The position numbers and the translations under genes were made by a program. A stretch of DNA of 64,000 nt from Prevotella sp. 885 (GTDB lineage Bacteria; Bacteroidota; Bacteroidia; Bacteroidales; Bacteroidaceae), in assembly GCF_002265625.1 (NCBI RefSeq), contig NZ_NOVE01000001.1:124001-188000 (forward strand). Direction: 5' to 3'. Each line of letters begins with the position of its first letter. Within the stretch, counting starts at the first letter, position 1. Shown here in pieces: positions 58,675 through 64,000 of the stretch. Under the pieces are notes generated by a model that was not told the origin of the DNA, made no database searches, and saw only the letters and a program-made list of their open reading frames with translations.

Positions 58675-60093
58675 TTATCTCTTAACCACCTTAGTCACAG
58701 TGCCGTCAGCATGGCGTACGATGTTTACGCCGCGCTGCATCTGTGTGGTGGCGATGCCAGAGATGGTGTAGATGTGCTTCACTGAGCCGTCAGCCTTCTT
58801 CACTGTGTCTACGCCAGTTACGTATCCGTTGGTTGAGAATGTGTATTCCACAGTCTCTGTGCCGTTGTTGTCCACGCTGAATGTGATGTTGGCGCTGACC
58901 TGGTCATTGTCCTCGCTGTTCTCGTCAATCTTCACTGTGATGCTGCCAGAGAGGCTGTTCACGGTCATGGTCTTATAGAAAGGATGTGCGCATTCTGTTG
59001 TTGCCTCCACCTTGCCTGAAGAAAGATTCATTGTGGCAGTGGCCTCGTCAGCCTCGTAAGCCACTGAAGGGATGGTGATGGTGCCGAGTGAGAGAGTTGT
59101 TCCGGGGAGTGTACCCTCGGTCATAGTGAGTGTGCACTTGCCTTCGCCCTCGTCAGTGATGGTCAGTACGGAAGGCTTTTGGTCTGATACGTCGCCGTCG
59201 TCAGTACGAGAGAAGCTTGAGAGTGTGCCTGCCATTGAGACCGGCTCGAACGGCTCTTCTTCCTCCTTGCCGAACTGCATCTCCACATTGAAGTTCTCGT
59301 CGTCCATGTCCACGAGCATGGCGTATACCATGAGGTTGCCGTCCACGTTGATAACGGCAGAGAGGTCGCCCTTGATGTTCTTTCCGTAGAGCGGTGAAGT
59401 CTCCTCGGTAGTGGCGTCCACGTAGCCTGAGATGTAAGTCTCGCCTTCCTCTTCCTCAAATCCAAGTCCGCTGAATGTGATGGCTCCGTAAGAAGCGTCA
59501 GCAGTCTCCACCGGCTTGAGTGTGAGCGAGTAAGTGTTGTCAGAATACTTGCTGAGGATAGCATTGGCGTTCTTTGTGGTCTTAGTGTCGCCGGCTGCTG
59601 TAGATGTGAGCAGGTCTGACGAAAATGTCTCTGTCTCGACGATGGTGGGTCCGTCGGGCTTGGTCTGCACCTTTGTGCCGTTAAACTTCACGTAGCGCAA
59701 TGATGTAGTGCCGTAGTCGAAGTAGTTGGCTGTGAGCTGGAGGTTCTCTCCGTCCATAGTTCCCCAACCCTCGAACGAGCCTTTTGTCACGCCGCTCATA
59801 TTGCCTTCGGTGATGTCGAAAGTGGTCTTGCTGCCCATAGAGAAGCTATATCCTGTTCCGTTCTGCTCGGTGGAGACATTGTTAAGCGTAATGGTTCCGA
59901 GAATGTCATTGCCGAATACGATGTTCTTCAGTACGATGGTGCTTGTGCCGTTGTCGTTTACGGTCACTTCCACATAGTTGTCGAAGCTCGGGAACGAGTT
60001 AGAGTTGTTCTTCCATGTACCATAGAAGGTGGTTTGTGCCATGGCTGTGAGTGATGCCATGATCACTGCAAGTAGTGTAAAGATTTTCTTCAT
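58675..60093 (-). CDS. Exported protein with three calycin-like domains and C-terminal tail
   Basis: 472 residues from the ATG at 60093; the frame is open upstream but overlaps the previous gene. The signal peptide MKKIFTLLAVIMASLTAMAQ leaves Gln at +1 if cut after AMA. Three lipocalin-like beta domains follow in tandem (about 20-140, 150-285, 290-430). The first starts TTFYGTWKNNSNSFPSFDNY and the third SMAGTLSSFSRTDDGD. The tail HIYTISGIATTQMQRGVNIV, then RHADGTVTKVVK, matches that of the next gene. Calycins usually bind small hydrophobic ligands; the ligand here is unknown. 29 bases after the beta-barrel gene and 40 before the large calycin/PCMD gene. Confidence 0.78.
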   Translation of the reverse strand: MKKIFTLLAVIMASLTAMAQTTFYGTWKNNSNSFPSFDNYVEVTVNDNGTSTIVLKNIVFGNDILGTITLNNVSTEQNGTGYSFSMGSKTTFDITEGNMSGVTKGSFEGWGTMDGENLQLTANYFDYGTTSLRYVKFNGTKVQTKPDGPTIVETETFSSDLLTSTAAGDTKTTKNANAILSKYSDNTYSLTLKPVETADASYGAITFSGLGFEEEEGETYISGYVDATTEETSPLYGKNIKGDLSAVINVDGNLMVYAMLVDMDDENFNVEMQFGKEEEEPFEPVSMAGTLSSFSRTDDGDVSDQKPSVLTITDEGEGKCTLTMTEGTLPGTTLSLGTITIPSVAYEADEATATMNLSSGKVEATTECAHPFYKTMTVNSLSGSITVKIDENSEDNDQVSANITFSVDNNGTETVEYTFSTNGYVTGVDTVKKADGSVKHIYTISGIATTQMQRGVNIVRHADGTVTKVVKR

Positions 60094-60122
60094 AGACAAT
60101 TGTTTTTCGTTATTAATATTTC

Positions 60123-60878
60123 TTACTTGAGCTTGTATGTCAGTCCGATGCTGCCGTAGATAGGGTAGAGCGACTGCTCGATGACGTGGAAGTCCTTGCG
60201 GAAAATCTTGGTCAGACCCCATGACAGTCCGGCGTATGCACCGAAGCGGTTGGAGAAGAACCAGTCTGCACCGAGGTCCAGTCCGAACTGCCAGTGACGC
60301 AGGTCTTCGGTAAAGTCATAGTCGCCGCGTTCTCCTTCGACGTGTCCCAGCTCCACCTTGTCGCCCGTCGGGTCGCCGACGCGCAGATATCCGTCGTAGG
60401 CATATCCGCTGAAGTTGTTGCTAAGTACGTAGGAGAAGTAAGGACCGAACTTCAGACGCAGGTTCGGCGACACGTTGTATGCCACCTGCAGCGGCAGCGT
60501 CACCATCCATTCGTCCACCTCCGTTACGACATTACCGGTGAAGAGTCCGCTGAGCGTCTCGTCTCCGCGTCTCATCTCCATGCTGTATCCCTTCACCTTT
60601 GCGTCGGTCTTCATGCCCTTGTTCTGGTAATAGAATCCTGCCTGCAATCCCCACTTCTCTGTCAGGGGCTTGTATGCGTCCAGTCCGAGGAGCGTGTTGT
60701 TGGTGGGCGTATACTTGTCGAGCGATCGGATGGTGGCTGGCATGCCTACCGGAGCCGTTCCTCCGAGGCTGTAGCCTAAGCGTACCATGTATCTGAGATC
60801 GCCGAAGATGTCGATGGCGAGCGTTTCCTGCAAGCCCACGAAGGCCACGAGGAGCAGTGTGATTATTGTTTTCTTCAT
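60123..60878 (-). CDS. Outer-membrane beta-barrel protein (PorT-like)
   Basis: 251-residue protein with a Sec signal peptide (about 1-21, LQETLA) and alternating beta-strands typical of an eight-stranded barrel. RYMVRLGYSLGGTAPVGMP starts the first strand; WGLQAGFYYQNKGMKTDAKV and LPLQVAYNVSPNLRLKFGPY are recurrent OMP_b-brl_2/PorT-type patterns. The C-terminus SLYPIYGSIGLTYKLK ends in strand form. It is second in the four-gene unit, 17 bases after the PCMD lipoprotein gene. It may anchor or display the calycin proteins; inference. Confidence 0.82.
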   Translation of the reverse strand: MKKTIITLLLVAFVGLQETLAIDIFGDLRYMVRLGYSLGGTAPVGMPATIRSLDKYTPTNNTLLGLDAYKPLTEKWGLQAGFYYQNKGMKTDAKVKGYSMEMRRGDETLSGLFTGNVVTEVDEWMVTLPLQVAYNVSPNLRLKFGPYFSYVLSNNFSGYAYDGYLRVGDPTGDKVELGHVEGERGDYDFTEDLRHWQFGLDLGADWFFSNRFGAYAGLSWGLTKIFRKDFHVIEQSLYPIYGSIGLTYKLK

Positions 60879-60895
60879 ATTGATGCGGTTGAATG

Positions 60896-62095
60896 TTATT
60901 TCTGCTGTGCGGCGGGCTTCTCGTATGCCACCTTCACCTTATCTATTAATAGCGTACTGCCGATGGCTCCCTCGAAGTGTGCTCCCTCGCAGCTGGAGGT
61001 GAAGACGATGGCTATGCTGTATCCGTAGTTGGCGAGCACCTGCGGGTCGGGCTCCGTGGTGTATTCGAATGGGATGTCGAAGAACTGCCATCCGTTCTCG
61101 GTGCGTGTGATGCGTCCGCTGAGCGCATTGCCGATAATCTGCGGGCTGGTCTTCACGTTGTCGCCGGTCAGATAGAAGGCGTTGCCCTGTTCGTCAGTGT
61201 TCTTGAACACCACGGCGTAGATGTCGCCCTCGTCAATGCGTCCCTCCACCGCCTTTCCGCTCTTGTCCATAAACTCGTCGCCCGGCGCATACTGATAATA
61301 TCCGCTGAAGCTTACGGGCTTGACGTTTAGCTTGTTGGCAGCTCCGTCGCCGAAGTGTGTGGCAAGCAGCGGAGTCTTCGTGGCGATGGTCGACTCGAAC
61401 ACGCCTGTAAAGAGATTGCCTGCTGCGATGCGCATGTTCATCATTACGCCGAACGATCCCGTGGAGCTTGTCGTTAGCTTCACGCCGTTGCCGTCGTAAC
61501 CCTCGGTCAGCGGTGTGGTGGGATATTCCTCAGGTGTGGCTTTCTTCTTTGCGATGGCAAATCCGGCGTTGCCCGTCGCCCAGTTGTCGGCGCGGTTGCC
61601 ATTGTCGAGGATGTCGCTCCACATATAGTATTTCTGCGCCTTCTCCTCAAGGAAGAAGTTCTCGAAGTCGTATCTCATCGTGTCAGTCTTTGCCTCCGGT
61701 ATCTCCGGTTCCATGGCAGTGATGTTTACGTTGTACGTGCGGTGCCACTGTCCGTCCTCTGACGTCACGGTGTAGACCACCGCACCTTGTGAGAAGTCGT
61801 GCACCGAACCGCTTGCTGGCGATATTGTGGCTCCCGGTGTGATGCGGAACTGCGGTGCCATCTGTGTCAGGTCAGCTCCGGGTCGGAGCGGACTGAAGTT
61901 GATGGTGGTCTGCGTTGCAATCACGCGTGTCAGCGAGTCGGACGGTTGGAAGAACATTGCCTGCGGGTCGTCGGCATGTATGAAAGCCTCTTCGATGTCG
62001 CATTCCATTCCGAGCGGTTCGTCCTTGATGCAGGAGCTGAACATGAGTGGAAGTGCGGCAAGTGTGATGATGATATATGGTCTTGTCATTGTCAT
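60896..62095 (-). CDS. PCMD-domain lipoprotein
   Basis: 399 residues from the ATG at 62095 (alternatives 62089 and 62128). The leader MTMTRPYIIITLAALPLMFS with lipobox FSSC marks a lipoprotein. Residues about 30-140 form an Ig-like beta domain (AMFFQPSDSLTRVIATQTTI). The PCMD (putative carbohydrate metabolism) domain fills about 155-390 (GYDGNGVKLTTSSTGSFGVM, GRIDEGDIYAVVFKNTDEQG, SIAIVFTSSCEGAHFEGAIG). First gene of the four-gene unit, with a consensus promoter. Possible surface glycan-binding or scaffold lipoprotein. Confidence 0.8.
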   Translation of the reverse strand: MTMTRPYIIITLAALPLMFSSCIKDEPLGMECDIEEAFIHADDPQAMFFQPSDSLTRVIATQTTINFSPLRPGADLTQMAPQFRITPGATISPASGSVHDFSQGAVVYTVTSEDGQWHRTYNVNITAMEPEIPEAKTDTMRYDFENFFLEEKAQKYYMWSDILDNGNRADNWATGNAGFAIAKKKATPEEYPTTPLTEGYDGNGVKLTTSSTGSFGVMMNMRIAAGNLFTGVFESTIATKTPLLATHFGDGAANKLNVKPVSFSGYYQYAPGDEFMDKSGKAVEGRIDEGDIYAVVFKNTDEQGNAFYLTGDNVKTSPQIIGNALSGRITRTENGWQFFDIPFEYTTEPDPQVLANYGYSIAIVFTSSCEGAHFEGAIGSTLLIDKVKVAYEKPAAQQK

Positions 62096-62138
62096 TCTTA
62101 TTTGTATGTGTATCATATCTTTATACACAGTTAAAATG

Positions 62139-62170
62139 CAAAGTTATGCTAATTTTGCGGAGGGTACAAA
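62139..62170 (-). promoter_or_regulatory. Promoter of the PCMD/barrel/calycin operon (-7 and -33)
   Basis: CAAAGTTA at 62139-62146 (TAACTTTG on the minus strand) with CAAA at 62167-62170 as the -33 TTTG, spaced 20 bases. The start codon is 43 bases downstream. This is one of the best promoter matches in the window. Confidence 0.68.
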
Positions 62171-62255
62171 TAATAAGTGTGAAAAAAAATTAGAGTATTC
62201 TTTTTGGAACATATTATAAAAAGAAAAGGACAAGGAGCGGACGCCTTGTCGTCCG

Positions 62256-62648
62256 ACACAATATTTGCATTTCTAACGCTCAATACTATGAGCTGAGCGC
62301 ACAACAAAATCTTTGGTGCGAAATTCTTGAGTTTTGAGCGTTTAGAGATAATGTGTTAATATACAGCGTGTTATGCGGTTTTCTGACGAAGCGCTATGAA
62401 ATCAGACTCGCAAACGAGCCGTTTTTTGCTGCAATAGCGCCACTTTTACACTCCAATAGTGGCACTTTTATCATGCAATAGTGCCACTTTTACTGTCTAA
62501 TAGTGGCACTATTGGAGTGTAAAAGTGGCGCTATTGTTAAGTATGGGTGCTGTTTGCACAGCAAAACACCGTAAAAACAGCAATCTAAATCTCTAGAATC
62601 AATTTTTATTTTGTAACAGCTTTTTACTCTTTGTACGATATTTGCATA
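62256..62648 (+). repeat. Conserved ~390-bp non-coding element, copy 4
   Basis: Same direction as copy 1 and nearly the same in the array. Five 22-bp units start at 62433, 62455, 62477, 62499 and 62521. The only array differences from copy 1 are in the third core (GTGCC for GTGGC) and the last spacer. The left part is less conserved (62346-62400). Small hairpins GGACGCC-ttgtc-GTCC before it and GGACGGC-atc-CGCCGTCC after it flank the copy. The rest of the 594-base gene-free stretch (62129-62722) has only AT-rich sequence of the TTTTGAATTTTGAG type. Confidence 0.9.
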
Positions 62649-62722
62649 GCGGACGGCATCCGCCGTCCGAGTTAGGAATTTTGAATTTTGAGTTTTGAAT
62701 TGGTAGGACGTATTCAGCCAAT

Positions 62723-63271
62723 TCAAAATTCGGAACTGCTTCCTGCAATGAACTGCTTTGCCACTTCCCAAATGACGATGCCGGCTGTTACGCTGACGTT
62801 AAGGGAGTGCTTGGTGCCGAACTGCGGTATCTCGAGGCAACCGTCAGCAAGGTCGACCACCTCCTGATGGACGCCCTTCACCTCATTGCCGAACACCACG
62901 GCGTAACGTCGGTCGGTGTCAAGAGAGAGGTTCTGGAGCTTTGTGGAACCCTCCACCTGCTCTATGGAATAGACGAAGACGCCCTCTTTCTGAAGCTCTG
63001 CCACAGCTTCGGTGGCTGTAGGGAAGTAGCGCCAGTCTACCGAATCTTCGCCGCCGAGCGCTGTCTTGTGGATTTCGGGGTGGGGTGGAGTGGCTGTGAT
63101 GCCGCAGAGATACACCGCTTCCACGCGGAAAGCGTCTGATGAGCGGAATACGGAGCCGACGTTGTGGAGCGAGCGCACGTCGTCAAGAACGACGATGAGG
63201 GGGAGCTTCTTGGCCTCATGAAACTCGTCCACCGTGAGACGCTGCATTTCTATAGTACGGAGTTTACGCAT
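62723..63271 (-). CDS. TrmH/SpoU-family RNA 2'-O-methyltransferase
   Basis: 182 residues from the ATG at 63271; the frame is open to 63319, but that codon lies in the promoter. SPOUT-fold methyltransferase: motif 1 VVLDDVRSLHNVGSVFRSSD (Asn-x-Gly-x-x-x-Arg), motif 2 YAVVFGNEVKGV (Gly-Asn-Glu) and motif 3 IPQFGTKHSLNVSVTAGIVI (Ser-Leu-Asn-Val) are intact. It moves a methyl group from SAM to a ribose of tRNA or rRNA. The short N-terminus without an RNA-binding extension suits a TrmL/TrmH-like tRNA enzyme more than the rRNA type. The exact target is open. Confidence 0.92.
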   Translation of the reverse strand: MRKLRTIEMQRLTVDEFHEAKKLPLIVVLDDVRSLHNVGSVFRSSDAFRVEAVYLCGITATPPHPEIHKTALGGEDSVDWRYFPTATEAVAELQKEGVFVYSIEQVEGSTKLQNLSLDTDRRYAVVFGNEVKGVHQEVVDLADGCLEIPQFGTKHSLNVSVTAGIVIWEVAKQFIAGSSSEF

Positions 63272-63316
63272 TGTATGGTTTCTTTTATATGTGTTCTTAT
63301 ATGTTAAATGTAGGTG

Positions 63317-63324
63317 CAAAGTTA
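63317..63324 (-). promoter_or_regulatory. -7 promoter element for the RNA methyltransferase gene
   Basis: CAAAGTTA is TAACTTTG on the minus strand, 45 bases before the ATG at 63271. No -33 at good spacing. Between this and 63492 nothing else was seen. Confidence 0.52.
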
Positions 63325-63492
63325 GTAAAGATTATGGACAAACTCCTCCTTGCGGGTTGTTTTATTGGCTGTAGAGTGGGGCGAACATCACAATCGTATG
63401 GCGAAATCTACCACTATTTATTGATATAAATCTACTAATTGTATTTTTATTGTTCTATAACTCTCTATGATTAACGTAAAAGTAAGATTTAT

Positions 63493-63523
63493 TTTGCGGA
63501 ATTAAAAATAGATAATATCTTTG
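63493..63523 (+). promoter_or_regulatory. Promoter of the outer-membrane barrel gene (-33 and -7)
   Basis: TTTG (63493-63496), 19 bases, then TATCTTTG (63516-63523) followed by C: a full match to the Bacteroidetes TTTG-N19-TAnnTTTG form. The AT-rich leader of 49 bases up to the ATG contains A-rich tracts typical of strong Bacteroidetes leaders. Confidence 0.72.
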
Positions 63524-63572
63524 CAACATTGATTTGAAACACAAAAGACATTAATATTTAAAAGAAAAAGTT

Positions 63573-64000
63573 ATGAAGAAGATTTTTATGACTATGGCAG
63601 CTATGGTAATTGCTGCAAGCGCAAGCGCACAGGTTTACATCGGTGGTTGTGCAGGTCTTTCAAGCGTTAAGTATGGCAAGGCAGACTCAAAGATGCATTA
63701 CGCACTCGTTCCTGAGATCGGTTATGAGTTCAACAAGAACTGGGAGGCTGGTCTTACCATCGGTTACGAGGGTGTAGAGGACGGCTACAACACATTCGAG
63801 CTCGCTCCGTACGCACGCTATACATTCTGCAACACAAAGCTCGTTGACCTCTTCCTCGAGGGTACTGTAGGCTACAAGCACTTCGGTGGCAACGGCAGAG
63901 ATTATGATGGATTCGAGTTCGGCATCAAGCCGGGTCTGAAGGTTAACCTCTCTGACCACGTGGCTTTCATCACAAAGGTTGGTTTCTTCGGTTACCAGCA
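63573..64000 (+). CDS. Outer-membrane beta-barrel protein (3' end beyond window)
   Basis: Open frame of at least 142 codons running off the window. It begins with a Sec signal peptide (about 1-20) ending SASAQVY, with Gln at +1. The mature part has the alternating pattern of a small porin-like barrel: VYIGGCAGLSSVKYG, YALVPEIGYEFNKNWEAGLT, TFELAPYARYTFCNTKLVDL, GFEFGIKPGLKVNL. Codon use is strongly biased to common codons (GGT, GAG, AAG), together with a consensus promoter, so it is probably highly expressed. The family resembles OMP_b-brl proteins; precise type cannot be set from the fragment. Confidence 0.85.
   Translation, partial: MKKIFMTMAAMVIAASASAQVYIGGCAGLSSVKYGKADSKMHYALVPEIGYEFNKNWEAGLTIGYEGVEDGYNTFELAPYARYTFCNTKLVDLFLEGTVGYKHFGGNGRDYDGFEFGIKPGLKVNLSDHVAFITKVGFFGYQ

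Noticed and set aside
1-64000. Insertion sequence, prophage, rRNA or tRNA genes
   Set aside because: No transposase, integrase, phage structural gene, rRNA stretch or cloverleaf was recognised by reading; a tRNAscan or Rfam search would settle short RNAs.

Overview
The window reads as a chromosome segment of a Bacteroidales bacterium, most likely Prevotella or a close relative. The support is direct. Promoter-like -7 elements of the Bacteroidetes form TAnnTTTG (often TAACTTTGC, or CAAAGTTA when read on the other strand) sit upstream of most transcription units, and a few also have a TTTG -33 element 19-21 bases away. There is a SusC/SusD pair, DUF3108, DUF4294, PCMD and calycin-like secreted proteins, a GH3-family enzyme and a type II glutaminyl cyclase. 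No rRNA, tRNA, transposase or CRISPR array was recognised.

Layout. 1-4363: a MacB-type ABC exporter operon (ATPase cut by the window edge, two permeases, membrane fusion protein). 4492-7051: three consecutive FKBP prolyl isomerases, predicted cytoplasmic, lipoprotein and periplasmic. 7893-9990 (minus): MaoC-like hydratase, ndk and a PI-PLC-like protein. 10106-12808 (plus): U32 protein, SufE and glutaminyl cyclase. 13028-35169 (minus): a C26-M19 fusion peptidase, Lrp regulator, RNase H, AspT/YidE-type transporter, DUF4294, PAP2 phosphatase, DUF554, M16 protease, HAD phosphatase, SusD/SusC, C1 peptidase, DUF3108, Ig-like lipoprotein and GH3. 36293-44353 (plus): miaB followed by an envelope-lipid and glycan cluster (MsbA-like exporter, LpxL-like acyltransferase, GT4, phosphoethanolamine-transferase-like enzyme, InaA-type kinase), facing a second GT4 and mutS on the minus strand. 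48751-49339: a Phd/RelE-type toxin-antitoxin pair. 49340-51379: about 2 kb without a gene, holding fifteen exact 9-mer DnaA boxes, a candidate replication origin. 51380-56505 (plus): nadA, a MATE pump, DUF3737, a PatB/MalY C-S lyase and a decayed DUF3791-DUF3990-DUF3791 module. 56625-62095 (minus): a four-gene cluster of PCMD, beta-barrel and calycin-like exported proteins. 62723-64000: an RNA methyltransferase and the start of a small outer-membrane barrel gene.

The most unusual non-coding feature is a conserved element of about 390 bp present four times (7261-7651, 35641-36036, 49695-50084, 62256-62648). Each copy carries five 22-bp units built on the near-palindrome AATAGTGSCACTATT, arranged as a large inverted repeat. 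The outermost units change together between copies. One copy lies inside the DnaA-box region. Other intergenic structures include a nested 126-bp inverted repeat (12861-12986), a 115-bp hairpin (19734-19848) and REP-like hairpins with compensatory changes.

How the parts may work together (inference): the glutaminyl cyclase matches several exported proteins here whose predicted signal-peptidase cut leaves Gln at +1. The lipid and glycan cluster would build and modify lipid A or core LPS. The four-gene PCMD/barrel/calycin operon looks like an uncharacterised surface system. Domain names come from reading the sequences by eye and were not tested by database search.
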